In this document: piece after piece, positions 23,856 through 32,038 of the stretch
Layout: the number at the start of each line of letters is the position of its first letter
Numbering within the stretch: position 1 is the first letter of the stretch
Origin: Paenibacillus sp. MZ04-78.2
Lineage (GTDB): Bacteria; Bacillota; Bacilli; Paenibacillales; NBRC-103111
Reading direction: 5' to 3'
Length of the DNA: 53,063 nucleotides
Assembly (NCBI RefSeq): GCF_024213375.1
Contig: NZ_JANAVJ010000037.1
Location: 1 to 53,063 of the forward strand
The notes under the pieces: model-generated
Told to the model about the DNA's origin: nothing
What the model saw: only the letters and a program-made list of their open reading frames with translations
Database searches by the model: none
Program-made: the position numbers and the translations under genes

Positions 23856-25772
23856 TTAAGCTTGCTTCGCTTGAATTTCCTGCCGCAGTCGTTCCGCAAG
23901 CTCCTGCCCTTGCATCGGGCCCAAATCGCCTTCGCCCCGTTTACGGACGGCAACGGTGCGGGAGCTTTGCTCGTTCTCGCCGAGGACCAGCATATACGGC
24001 ACTTTTTCAAGCTGGGCTTCGCGGATTTTGTAGCCGAGTTTTTCGCTGCGCAGGTCGGCTTCCACCCGGATGCCCGCTTCGGCAAGCGCCTTTTTGACTT
24101 CCATCACGTACGAATTGTAAACGTCCGAGACAGGCAAAAGCTTGACCTGCACCGGAGACAGCCAGAGAGGGAACGCCCCGCTGTAGTGCTCCGTCAAAAT
24201 CCCGATGAAGCGGTCGATCGAGCCGTAAATCGCGCGGTGAATAACGACCGGACGGTGCTTTTGATTGTCTTCGCCGATGTAGGACAGGTCGAATTTTTCC
24301 GGCATTTGAAAATCGAGCTGAATCGTCCCGCACTGCCAGCTTCGTTTGAGCGCGTCCAAAATATGAAAATCGATTTTCGGCCCGTAGAAGGCCCCGTCCC
24401 CTTCGTTGAGGCTGTAGGCGATTCCCCGGCGTTCCAGCACGCTGCGCAGCGCTGTTTCCGCCTGCTCCCACAGCTCGGCGGAGCCCATCGAATCCTCAGG
24501 CCGCGTGGACAGCTCAAGCTTGTACTGGAAGCCGAACACCTTGTACATCTCGCCGATCAGATCGATGGCTCGGCCGATTTCTTCTTCAATCTGATCGGGA
24601 CGGACAAACAGATGCGCGTCGTCCTGGCAGAAGGTGCGCACCCGCATCATCCCGTTCAAAGCGCCGGAAAATTCGTGCCGGTGTACTTGGCCGAATTCGC
24701 AAAGCCGGATCGGCAGCTCCCGGTAAGAGTGCCTCTCGTTTTTATAAATAAGCATGTGGCCCGGGCAGTTCATCGGCTTGAGCGCGAACTTCGTCTCGTC
24801 CACCTCGGTAAAATACATATTCTCCCGGTAATGATCCCAATGTCCGGATTCCTCCCATAGCCGCTGGTTCATCATGAACGGCGTGCGGACCTCGTCGTAA
24901 TCGTTTGCCGCTTGCTGCTCGCGGGAGAAGTTCTCAAGCACCGTGCGGATCGTCATTCCTTTTGGCAAAAAGAACGGCATCCCCGGCGCTTCTTCGGAGA
25001 ACATGAACAGCCCGAGCTCTTTACCAAGCTTGCGGTGGTCGCGCTTCTTGGCTTCCTCCAACAGATACAGGTGCTCGTCAAGCTCCGCCTTCTTTGGGAA
25101 GGCCGTACCGTAGATGCGTTGCAGCATCTTGTTATTGGAATCGCCCCGCCAATAGGCGCCGGCGACGCTCAGCAGCTTGAACGCTTTGATGCGGCCTGTG
25201 GACGGCAAATGAGGCCCGCGGCACAGATCGACAAACTCGCCTTGTTCGTACAGGGAAAGAACCGCTTCATTCGGCAAATCGCGGATAAGCTCCAGCTTGA
25301 GCGGGTCCTCCAAAGCTTCAAACGTTTGCACGGCCTCGTCCCGGCTGACGACGCGCCGGGTAATCGGCACATTTTCCCGGACGATCCGCCCCATCTCTTG
25401 TTCAATTGAGGAGAGGTCGTCGACGGATAGGGGCTTTTCGATATCGATGTCGTAATAAAATCCGTCTTCGATGACAGGACCGATTCCCAGCTTCACCGCT
25501 TTTTGTCCGTACAGCCGTTTAATGGCCTGAGCCATCAGGTGCGCTGTGCTGTGACGGTATACCTCCAAGCCTTCTTTGCTGTCTAGCGTCACAATTTCAA
25601 CCGAAGCGTCCGTTTCGATCGTCCGGTTAAGATCGACGAGTTTGCCGTCGATTTTGCCTGCTACGGCTTGTTTCTTCAAGCTGGAACTGATGGATTCGGC
25701 CACCTGCTCGATGGTTGCTCCTTTTTCGTATTCCCGGACCGAGCCGTCCGGCAGCTTCACTTGAATCTTCAT
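23856..25772 (-). CDS. thrS: Threonyl-tRNA synthetase
   Basis: 638 residues with the full architecture: TGS domain (1-60), the second additional editing domain (about 65-220, HSTAHLMAQA), the class II catalytic core (about 245-530, motif 2 RLCEFGQVHRHEFSGALNG with GMMRVRTF, motif 3 near PLWLSPVQV), and the anticodon-binding domain (to 638, LGENEQ). It charges tRNA-Thr. Expression is controlled by the T-box leader upstream. Monocistronic, convergent with nadE. Confidence 0.97.
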   Translation of the reverse strand: MKIQVKLPDGSVREYEKGATIEQVAESISSSLKKQAVAGKIDGKLVDLNRTIETDASVEIVTLDSKEGLEVYRHSTAHLMAQAIKRLYGQKAVKLGIGPVIEDGFYYDIDIEKPLSVDDLSSIEQEMGRIVRENVPITRRVVSRDEAVQTFEALEDPLKLELIRDLPNEAVLSLYEQGEFVDLCRGPHLPSTGRIKAFKLLSVAGAYWRGDSNNKMLQRIYGTAFPKKAELDEHLYLLEEAKKRDHRKLGKELGLFMFSEEAPGMPFFLPKGMTIRTVLENFSREQQAANDYDEVRTPFMMNQRLWEESGHWDHYRENMYFTEVDETKFALKPMNCPGHMLIYKNERHSYRELPIRLCEFGQVHRHEFSGALNGMMRVRTFCQDDAHLFVRPDQIEEEIGRAIDLIGEMYKVFGFQYKLELSTRPEDSMGSAELWEQAETALRSVLERRGIAYSLNEGDGAFYGPKIDFHILDALKRSWQCGTIQLDFQMPEKFDLSYIGEDNQKHRPVVIHRAIYGSIDRFIGILTEHYSGAFPLWLSPVQVKLLPVSDVYNSYVMEVKKALAEAGIRVEADLRSEKLGYKIREAQLEKVPYMLVLGENEQSSRTVAVRKRGEGDLGPMQGQELAERLRQEIQAKQA

Positions 25773-26117
25773 GGTTTTCGTCCTCCGTTTCCGGTCAAAT
25801 GGAATGTGAACGCAAAAAAACGCATCTCGCCCAAGGGACGAGTGCGTTCAGCTCGTGGTTCCACCCTAATTCGACCGGCTGCCCTCCGCGTCATGGCTGC
25901 TGCCAGAACGAAAGGAATCATGCCGGACCTCATGGCCATCCGATAACGGGGATGAGACGGCGCGCTTAATTTCGCGATCGTTTGGTCAAGACCGCAAGTT
26001 CAGCGTCACGGCTGCAAAGGGGTAAATCCATGCCGGTCGCTGGAGGAGCTTACAGCCGGGACTCCTCTCTCTGTGCAGCCCTTGCAGGGAATCGTGTCTT
26101 TGGTCATCGCCTGATGT
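25773..26117 (-). promoter_or_regulatory. T-box riboswitch of thrS
   Basis: On the minus strand the leader contains the AGAGAG stretch of stem I, and GGCTGC paired with GCAGCC. A specifier ACC (Thr codon; complement of 26021-26023) lies in TTTACCCCTTT. The conserved T-box AGGGTGGAACCACG is at 25854-25867, and a terminator GCACTCG...CGAGATGCGTTTTTTT at about 25811-25850. Uncharged tRNA-Thr(GGU) would favour antitermination. Confidence 0.92.
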
Positions 26118-26123
26118 TTCAAT

Positions 26124-26153
26124 ATTCTAACTTCTTCACGAGCGTAAAGTCAA
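26124..26153 (-). promoter_or_regulatory. Promoter of the thrS leader
   Basis: On the minus strand: TTGACT (26148-26153), an 18-bp spacer, TAGAAT (26124-26129). Confidence 0.65.
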
Positions 26154-26295
26154 GAGGGATGAATACATAATGCTCCTCCGGCAAATTTGCTCATCTTGAA
26201 CTTGTCCTTCCGATCGGATACGATAAAGCCACACGGAATGCGACTTACTGCTACGGACACACGCATATAGAGGACAAAGAGAGGAAATAACGGCT

Positions 26296-26721
26296 ATGAT
26301 TATCGGCATCGGTACCGATGTGTTGGAAATTGAGCGGATGCGGAAGATTCTGGGGCCACCGTCCGGCAAGCGCTTCCTGGAGCGGGTGCTGACGCCTGCG
26401 GAGCGGGAGCTGGCGGCTGTGAGAGGCGGGAGGTTGGTCGAGTTTGCAGCCGGGCGCTTTGCCGCCAAGGAGGCGGTCGTAAAGGCGCTCGGCTGCGGGA
26501 TCGGAAAAGAAGTAGGATTTCAGGACATGGAAGTGCTGCCGGACGGAAAGGGCAAGCCGGTATGCCGGTTGTCGGAGGCGGCTTGGGAACGCTTAGCCGC
26601 CTGGAACCCGGTCTTCCAGTCCGTAACGGCAGACGCGATTCGCATTCATCTAAGCATTACGCACAGCGAAACGCTGGCGATGGCCTATGCCGTGGCAGAG
26701 CGAACCGCAGCTAACCCATAG
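26296..26721 (+). CDS. acpS: Holo-[acyl-carrier-protein] synthase
   Basis: 141 residues, slightly longer than the usual 120-130. The N-terminus GIGTDVLEIERM and the central FAAGRFAAKEAVVKALG carry the magnesium-binding Asp and Glu. It transfers the phosphopantetheine arm from CoA to apo-ACP, and so is needed for fatty-acid synthesis (fabI lies far to the right). Start ATG follows AGAGAGGAAATAACGGCT. It converges on the cytochrome gene with a gap of only 12 bp. Confidence 0.93.
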   Translation: MIIGIGTDVLEIERMRKILGPPSGKRFLERVLTPAERELAAVRGGRLVEFAAGRFAAKEAVVKALGCGIGKEVGFQDMEVLPDGKGKPVCRLSEAAWERLAAWNPVFQSVTADAIRIHLSITHSETLAMAYAVAERTAANP

Positions 26722-26733
26722 ACAGGAAGCGGC

Positions 26734-27111
26734 TTATTTTTTGCTTGCCAGCCATTCGGACAGAGCTGTCGTTTCCTCGGGTTTCAGCTTGCCTTGGAAG
26801 CCCGGCATGCCGCCCCCGCCTTGTTCGATCTGCTTCACGATCTGTTCTTTGGTCATCCGTCCGCCGACCTGCTGCAGGTTGGTTTTCGGTCCCATGCGGC
26901 CTTCCAGATTGCTTGCATGACAGGAGAGACAGTTCTGCTTATAGAGCGTCTGCACCTGCTCGGAAGAGCCGGCCATTGCCTGTTCCGCCGTGAGGCCGCT
27001 TTCCTTCTTGCCGCCGCCGAACGGCTCCGGGCTGTTTGCTGTGCATGCCGTTACCGTTGCTAAAACCGTCAATGCCGCCACAGCGGCCGCCCATTGCTTC
27101 CATCGTTTCAT
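26734..27111 (-). CDS. Lipoprotein cytochrome c (c551 type)
   Basis: 125 residues. Lipoprotein signal peptide with lipobox TVTAC (Cys23), a Gly/Lys linker, then one heme-binding domain with CLSCH (residues 61-65) and an axial Met in GGMPGF. It resembles small Bacillus cytochromes such as CccB that carry electrons on the outer face of the membrane. The ATG overlaps the stop of the upstream membrane-protein gene (ATGA), so the two are coupled. A longer in-frame reading upstream is an artefact of GC-rich antisense sequence. Confidence 0.92.
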   Translation of the reverse strand: MKRWKQWAAAVAALTVLATVTACTANSPEPFGGGKKESGLTAEQAMAGSSEQVQTLYKQNCLSCHASNLEGRMGPKTNLQQVGGRMTKEQIVKQIEQGGGGMPGFQGKLKPEETTALSEWLASKK

Positions 27112-27704
27112 TCTGCATTCATCCCCTTGTTTCGCATACGAATCATCGCGCCGAGCGTAACCATACTGAGGCCGCCGAAGCCCCCGATCAATACAGGCGC
27201 ATAGCCGAGATACATCCATACCACCGTCATCGTCAGAGCAAGCATCCACACCCCGAACGCCCCGAGCACCCAGCCCAACCGCGGGAAGAGGGCAAGATAG
27301 GCGGCTGTAAGCGCGAGCCCCTTCAGCACCGGCCAGTAGAACGGATCGATTTCGATTGGACCGCGTGTGAGCAGCCAAACGACCGCGACGGCTGCCGCCG
27401 CAACGAGAAGCGCACCCAGAAACCCGTTCTGCGCCGTGCGTTCGGCGGACGAGCGACGCCGACGGAGGAAGACCGCCGCCGTAAGGAGAAGCGCAACCAA
27501 GAACAGGACAGGCTGCATTAGCTCCCAATCCCGCCATTGCCCAAGAAACGTCACGATGGCCGCCGCCATCCATGCCGTTCCCCAAATGTATAAATAAGCC
27601 GAATAAGGGGCCGCCGCCCTCCAAGCCTGCGTTTCGGCAGACAGCTTGTCTGTTCTTATCCCGTCGACGCGGATGGGGCCTCCGGCCGCATTCGCTTGTT
27701 TCAT
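27108..27704 (-). CDS. Six-helix membrane protein coupled to cytochrome c
   Basis: 198 residues. An N-terminal soluble stretch of about 30 residues leads to five or six hydrophobic segments, with basic loops RRRRSS and RMRNKG marking the cytosolic side. No heme ligands or named domain recognised. The ATGA overlap with the cytochrome gene suggests a joint respiratory or redox role. Start ATG 27704 follows GCGAGGCGAT; an earlier in-frame start at 27767 has no ribosome binding site. Confidence 0.75.
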   Translation of the reverse strand: MKQANAAGGPIRVDGIRTDKLSAETQAWRAAAPYSAYLYIWGTAWMAAAIVTFLGQWRDWELMQPVLFLVALLLTAAVFLRRRRSSAERTAQNGFLGALLVAAAAVAVVWLLTRGPIEIDPFYWPVLKGLALTAAYLALFPRLGWVLGAFGVWMLALTMTVVWMYLGYAPVLIGGFGGLSMVTLGAMIRMRNKGMNAE

Positions 27705-27855
27705 CGCTATCGCCTCGCTTTGCTGAACGTTGCAAAAACCGCCGATTTTCCGAAACTTCGACGGCATTTACAGGTAGCGTACACCTTTCGGGGGGCGAAA
27801 GTCAAACCCAGTGCCGGCCTGGCAGGAACCGTGCGTCCAGCACGTTCCGCGGGTA

Positions 27856-28710
27856 TTATTTTGCCGGTGTGAACCGGTGTTTTTTGGCATATTCGCGGGG
27901 GGAGAAGCCGGTCACCTTCTTGAAAATGCGGCTGAAATAAAACTCGTCCGTGTAGCCGACGCTGCCGGCAATCGATTTCAACCGGTAATCCGACAGCACC
28001 AGCAGCTCCTTGGCCCGGTCGACGCGCAAATGCGTAAGGTAATCGATCGGGCTGTAGCCGATGTATTTTTTGAACAGGCGGGAGTAGTGGCTCACGCTGA
28101 GCCCGGCCATTTGCGCCAGCCCTTCGAGCGTGAGAGGCTCGCGGTAATGCCCGACCATGTAGTCCTGCGTCAGCTCGATCGCCGCCGTCGTATCGCCGGC
28201 GATTTTCTGCGCGCGGAAATCGGCGACCAGCGTCAAGAAAAACTCCTGCAGCACGATTTTGCGCCGCATCGCCGTCATGTGTCCCCGGCGCTTCCACAGC
28301 ATATGGAGCTGTTCCATCAAATAAATGAGCTGCGGCGTATTGGTGACCGTGTACATCCCCTCCAGCGGGAACCACGCTTCGGCGGCGCTGCGGGAAATCC
28401 ACTGTTCCTTCTCCTCGTAAACTTCCGTATAATGAAAACGTAGAAAATAGTATTCGAGCGGCTGCTCGGGATCGGTCGTGCGTTCGACGATCATGCCGGG
28501 GGCAAAGCAGAACAGCTTGCCGGGCTCGGCAGGATAATGCGTGCCGCCTATCGTAAAGGTGCCCTTGCCCTTAATGATCAGCCATACGGAGTGGTACTTG
28601 ACCGTTCGCGGCTTCTGGCGCCAGTCGGGCTCGCATTTCTGATGCCCGACGAGCAGAATCGAGATGACCAGCTTGTTCAGGCGCGAGGCCAGCTCTCCGG
28701 GAGTCAGCAT
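27856..28710 (-). CDS. AraC-family transcriptional regulator
   Basis: 284 residues. A cupin-type sensing domain (about 20-110, YHSVWLIIKGKGTF) is followed by two helix-turn-helix motifs (about 185-284): LEGLAQMAGLSVSHYSRLFK and IAGSVGYTDEFYFSRIFKK with the FSPREYAKKH end. Such regulators usually respond to sugars; the ligand is unknown. It is alone, with no transport or catabolic genes adjacent. Start ATG 28710 follows GAAGGAAAGGA. Confidence 0.92.
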   Translation of the reverse strand: MLTPGELASRLNKLVISILLVGHQKCEPDWRQKPRTVKYHSVWLIIKGKGTFTIGGTHYPAEPGKLFCFAPGMIVERTTDPEQPLEYYFLRFHYTEVYEEKEQWISRSAAEAWFPLEGMYTVTNTPQLIYLMEQLHMLWKRRGHMTAMRRKIVLQEFFLTLVADFRAQKIAGDTTAAIELTQDYMVGHYREPLTLEGLAQMAGLSVSHYSRLFKKYIGYSPIDYLTHLRVDRAKELLVLSDYRLKSIAGSVGYTDEFYFSRIFKKVTGFSPREYAKKHRFTPAK

Positions 28711-28826
28711 CGGCGTCCGTCCTTTCCTTCTTGAGATAAGCGCCGTCATGAGCTATTTTTAAAGCTTCGCTTCTATCTTGGCAATCGTCGTATCTGTCCT
28801 TGCAAAAAAAGTCGTACCGCCGTTTA

Positions 28827-28857
28827 TTCGGGGTATTGATTTCTATTATATCCCGAA
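28827..28857. promoter_or_regulatory. Operator-like inverted repeat before mutY
   Basis: TTCGGG (28827-28832) and CCCGAA (28852-28857) flank an AT-rich core containing -10-like TATTAT. It lies in the divergent araC-mutY interval, 27 bp before mutY. Confidence 0.35.
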
Positions 28858-28883
28858 AACGTGTGCAAAGAGAAGGAGATCCT

Positions 28884-30026
28884 ATGTCCAGTTCAGAGCA
28901 AAAGCAGTATTTCTCCACCGAGCTGTTATCCTGGTACCGGCGGCACAAGCGCGACCTGCCTTGGCGGCGCAGCCGGAATCCGTATCATATTTGGGTATCC
29001 GAAATCATGCTGCAGCAAACCCGGGTTGACACCGTCATTCCTTATTTTAACCGGTTTATGGATAAATTTCCGACTGTCGCAGCATTGGCCGAAGCGCCTG
29101 AGGGCGAGGTGCTGAAGGCGTGGGAGGGGCTCGGCTATTATTCGCGCGCCCGCAATCTGCAAAGCGCCGTCCGCGAGGTGAAGGAGCGTTACGGCGGCGT
29201 TGTGCCAGACACGAAGGAGGAGGTGTCCTCGCTTAAGGGCGTCGGCCCTTACACGACCGGGGCGATTCTGAGCATCGCCTACAACAAGCCCGAGCCTGCC
29301 GTAGACGGCAACGTGATGCGCGTGCTGTCGAGATATTTTTTGATCGAAGACGATATCATGAAGGGGAGTACCCGCGTCAGCATGGAGAAGCTCGCGCAGG
29401 AACTGATTCCCGAAGGGGCGGCCGGCGATTTTAACCAAGCGCTGATGGAGCTCGGCGCGCTCGTCTGTACGCCCAAGTCGCCGAGCTGCCTGACCTGTCC
29501 GGTCATGGCGCATTGCGCGGGACGGGCGGCCGGCATGGAGGAATCGCTGCCGGTGAAGACCAAGGCGAAGCCGCCGCGGCCGGAGCGGCGGTACGCCGTA
29601 GTGATCGAGGGCGCGGCGGAGCACGCCGGCCGGGTACTGATCCGCCAGCGGCCGGCCGAAGGGCTGCTGGCGCGCCTGTGGGAACTGCCGCATGCGGCAG
29701 TTCCCACAGCGCCCGCAGCCGCGGAGGCGCGCGGCGAAGGCGGAGACCCCGCCGCGGCCTATGCCGCGCTGGCGGCGCATCTCGCCGGGGACGGCCTCGG
29801 GCTCGGCCCGGTCGGCTGGCTTATGCAGGCGGAGCATACGTTCAGCCACATCCGCTGGGAGATGGAAGTGTACGCCGGCCGCCTGGAGGAATCCTCCGCG
29901 CTGCTGCTGCCTGTGCCACTGCCGTCGAATTATCGCTGGATAAACCGCGAGGAGATGGAGCAGTATGCGTTCCCGAACGTCTTTTTGCGCATCCTGAATG
30001 CGTATTTCAGCCAAACCCGGGGCTGA
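28884..30026 (+). CDS. mutY: A/G-specific adenine glycosylase
   Basis: 380 residues. HhH-GPD domain (about 5-220) with SEIMLQQTRVDTV, the helix-hairpin-helix LKGVGPYTTGAI and the catalytic Asp in AVDGNVMRV. Four iron-sulfur cysteines follow (CTPKSPSCLTCPVMAHC). The C-terminal NUDIX-like domain (about 235-380, RLWELPHA) recognises 8-oxoguanine. It removes adenine mispaired with 8-oxoG. ATG 28884 follows AGAAGGAGAT. A 34-bp perfect palindrome lies inside the gene at 29676-29709. Confidence 0.94.
   Translation: MSSSEQKQYFSTELLSWYRRHKRDLPWRRSRNPYHIWVSEIMLQQTRVDTVIPYFNRFMDKFPTVAALAEAPEGEVLKAWEGLGYYSRARNLQSAVREVKERYGGVVPDTKEEVSSLKGVGPYTTGAILSIAYNKPEPAVDGNVMRVLSRYFLIEDDIMKGSTRVSMEKLAQELIPEGAAGDFNQALMELGALVCTPKSPSCLTCPVMAHCAGRAAGMEESLPVKTKAKPPRPERRYAVVIEGAAEHAGRVLIRQRPAEGLLARLWELPHAAVPTAPAAAEARGEGGDPAAAYAALAAHLAGDGLGLGPVGWLMQAEHTFSHIRWEMEVYAGRLEESSALLLPVPLPSNYRWINREEMEQYAFPNVFLRILNAYFSQTRG
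29676..29709. repeat. Perfect 34-bp palindrome inside mutY
   Basis: CTGTGGGAACTGCCG is followed by its reverse complement around a GCATGC centre, with no unpaired loop. It encodes part of the linker after the conserved LWELP motif of the C-terminal domain. Confidence 0.9.
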
Positions 30027-30062
30027 GGCAAGCGGCATTAATATTGTTATAAAACACCAGAT

Positions 30063-30113
30063 AGAGCTTTGTCGGCACTTCATCCGTGGAGATGACGACT
30101 GGCTCTTTTTTTT
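30063..30113 (+). terminator. Terminator after mutY
   Basis: Nested helices AGAGC/GCTCT, GTCG/CGAC and TCATC/GATGA, followed by eight T. Confidence 0.65.
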
Positions 30114-30199
30114 GTATTTTCTGATCTAATGTCTTTTTTTCAGTTCTAAAGTTTGTTTAAAACCATATGTTAAAAACCGTAAAAAACATAAGGGAGTGA

Positions 30200-30247
30200 A
30201 TGGCAATGAAACGAGTAGGAAATAGCGAAAGGGGGATTGCATATTGA
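30200..30247 (+). CDS. Possible leader peptide, 15 residues
   Basis: Encodes MAMKRVGNSERGIAY. AAGGGAGTG precedes its ATG, and its TGA overlaps the TTG start of the phosphoesterase gene (TTGA, 30244-30247). It may couple translation of the downstream gene. It is not hydrophobic, so it is no signal peptide. Confidence 0.35.
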   Translation: MAMKRVGNSERGIAY

Positions 30248-31545
30248 CTGCGTCTCCGGGAAAGTTCAGCGTCATGATTTCGTCGGACCCTCAGTATCCT
30301 TGGTATGATGGCGTCCTGCCCGAGGGCTTGAAAACGGAAGACGAGATCAAATTGAATTCGGCGCGTCAAATATCCGAGCAATACGAGAGTATGAACGAAT
30401 TGGCGAAACAGCGCCGAGAAACCGGAAGTCTTTTTCCTGTACATGGGGTGTTGATCAACGGCGACCTGACAGCTTTCGGTCATGACTGGCAGATGGAGAA
30501 GTACAAACAACTGCTCGGAAAGCTTGAACTGCCTTATTACCCGGGACTGGGAAACCATGATTATGCGAACAACGTGGACGACAGCTACAACAACAATTGC
30601 GCGACGCGTATGGTCGATTTTATGTACGGGTGGTTAAGATTGCACACAGGAATGCTCAAATACGATTTCGCAGAAAGGTCTTATTACAAATTCCCGGAGT
30701 TGCGGGTAGATTATACGGGCAGCCTGGCCTATTCGTTTAATATCGGCAAGGTCCACTTCGTTCAGCTGCAAAATTTCCCCTCGTATACAGACAATTGGGA
30801 TTCGTGGAATGCTGGCTCGGCCCGCAGGGATTTTTTCTTCATTAAGCCATCCTTCACATGGCTAAAGAACGATCTGGCTATCGCACGCAACAGAGGCGAC
30901 GTGATCATCGTCAGTCTTCACGACTATCATGACAATTTTATCGAGCCGTTTGTGACCGAGTTCGACGATATGATAAACAAATATGGCGTATCCGCAGTTT
31001 TTGCCGGGCATATCCACCGAACTTGCGGCAAGATGGGAACCATCGGGAGTTCGAATATCCCTTTCTTCCGTTCAGGCGCGGCTTCCTACCAGGATTACCT
31101 TGTAGCGGATATAGACACGGAACAGAAGAAAATGATTGTCCGTAAAAGGGCATGTCCATTAAACGGCAAGTACGACTTCACTGGAGATTCATGGGAATGC
31201 AACCTTAACGATACGATTCCTTATCCTCCCATGCCGGTTCCTCCTACGGAGGGTCATGTTACATTCTTCAATGATGGCGGTTTCGAAGCGCGCTTCGAAC
31301 TCCATTATACCTATGGCGGAGAATCGCTGGTATTCAAAACCGGCGGTATGACTTTAGGCAACAAGAAGACCTATTACATTCCTCCCGATGCAACCGATGT
31401 TTGGATTATCGGACAGGAACACACAGGTCTGGTTTGGGAAGGATGGCGGACTGTCTTTGATCTCAGGTTCGTATCGCCGCCAAACAACTGTTTCAAATTA
31501 TATGGCACAACCTTGCAACCGAAATGGAATAACGACTGCAGTTGA
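30244..31545 (+). CDS. Metallophosphoesterase fused to a cytolysin domain-4-like module
   Basis: 433 residues. Residues 1-300 are a calcineurin-like phosphoesterase: ISSDPQ, NGDLTAFG, GLGNHDY, SLHDYHDN and AGHIHR supply the two-metal site, with DxQ in place of DxH at the first motif. A Pro-rich linker (about 325-336) leads to a C-terminal beta domain. That domain has EHTGLVWEGWR (about 392-402), close to the undecapeptide ECTGLAWEWWR of thiol-activated cytolysins, and GTTLQP (421-426), like their Thr-Leu cholesterol motif. No signal peptide. TTG start after GAAAGGGGG. The gene is AT-richer than its neighbours, which suggests transfer. Confidence 0.8.
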   Translation: MTASPGKFSVMISSDPQYPWYDGVLPEGLKTEDEIKLNSARQISEQYESMNELAKQRRETGSLFPVHGVLINGDLTAFGHDWQMEKYKQLLGKLELPYYPGLGNHDYANNVDDSYNNNCATRMVDFMYGWLRLHTGMLKYDFAERSYYKFPELRVDYTGSLAYSFNIGKVHFVQLQNFPSYTDNWDSWNAGSARRDFFFIKPSFTWLKNDLAIARNRGDVIIVSLHDYHDNFIEPFVTEFDDMINKYGVSAVFAGHIHRTCGKMGTIGSSNIPFFRSGAASYQDYLVADIDTEQKKMIVRKRACPLNGKYDFTGDSWECNLNDTIPYPPMPVPPTEGHVTFFNDGGFEARFELHYTYGGESLVFKTGGMTLGNKKTYYIPPDATDVWIIGQEHTGLVWEGWRTVFDLRFVSPPNNCFKLYGTTLQPKWNNDCS

Positions 31546-31654
31546 TAGGAAAGAACCGGACTCATGCGGTTGAACGGGCGCAGCACTGGAAGACTGAAGG
31601 CCTTCTACGGGCGCCTTTGCTCTCGATCGTTGCGCTGTGCCGCAACCCGATTCG

Positions 31655-31813
31655 TTATTTATAGGGATTGTATATAAACATCGCTTCGTTACCCAGCACG
31701 AGGTGATACATGAAATAGAATAGCGGTGAACAAAGGATCACAACGAAGAGAATTGCCACTAGCAGAAGGCCGCTATTTCGCTGCTTCGGTTCATTTGTTT
31801 TCAGGTTTGCCAT
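31655..31813 (-). CDS. Small membrane protein, 52 residues
   Basis: A hydrophilic start (MANLKTNEPKQRNSG) is followed by one long hydrophobic helix (LLLVAILFVVILCSPLFYF), then a short tail ending YNPYK. GAAAAGGGG lies 9 nt before the ATG. Its promoter carries a Crp/Fnr-type operator at -41.5, so it is probably activated by the regulator encoded next to it. Perhaps a small respiratory-complex subunit; this is inference. Confidence 0.65.
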   Translation of the reverse strand: MANLKTNEPKQRNSGLLLVAILFVVILCSPLFYFMYHLVLGNEAMFIYNPYK

Positions 31814-31865
31814 ACGTTCATACCCCTTTTCACATTTTTTTGCTTTACGATGTCCTTATAGCTGA

Positions 31866-31907
31866 ATTATAGGAAACGCGGCCGGATGTGTAAGTGATGT
31901 AAATCAC
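31866..31907 (-). promoter_or_regulatory. Crp/Fnr-dependent promoter of the 52-residue gene
   Basis: On the minus strand a perfect palindrome GTGATTTACATCAC (31894-31907) is centred 41.5 bp upstream of the start predicted from TATAAT (31866-31871). This is the classical class II activator position. Confidence 0.65.
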
Positions 31908-31975
31908 GCTTTTCTTTTCCAAATGTGAAAGAAAAATGGCAATGTAATAAATGACATAGACAGCCCGGATAAAAT

Positions 31976-32029
31976 GAAAAACGCCAGCCTGGAAACGAAG
32001 GTCTGCCCTTCGTTCCGGGTTGGCGTTTC
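31976..32029 (-). terminator. Terminator of the Crp/Fnr gene
   Basis: On the minus strand AAACGCCA...GGAACGAAGG pairs with CCTTCGTTTCC...TGGCGTTT, followed by a T-rich stretch. Confidence 0.75.
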
Positions 32030-32038
32030 TTGCGATAT

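Noticed and set aside
26734..27735. 333-codon frame ending in the cytochrome c sequence
   Set aside because: Only the last 125 codons, starting with a lipoprotein signal peptide, are protein-like; the rest overlaps the membrane-protein gene in another frame.
27825..27848. Hairpin GGAAC...GTTCC after the AraC gene as terminator
   Set aside because: The stem is fair, but there is no T-run on either strand.
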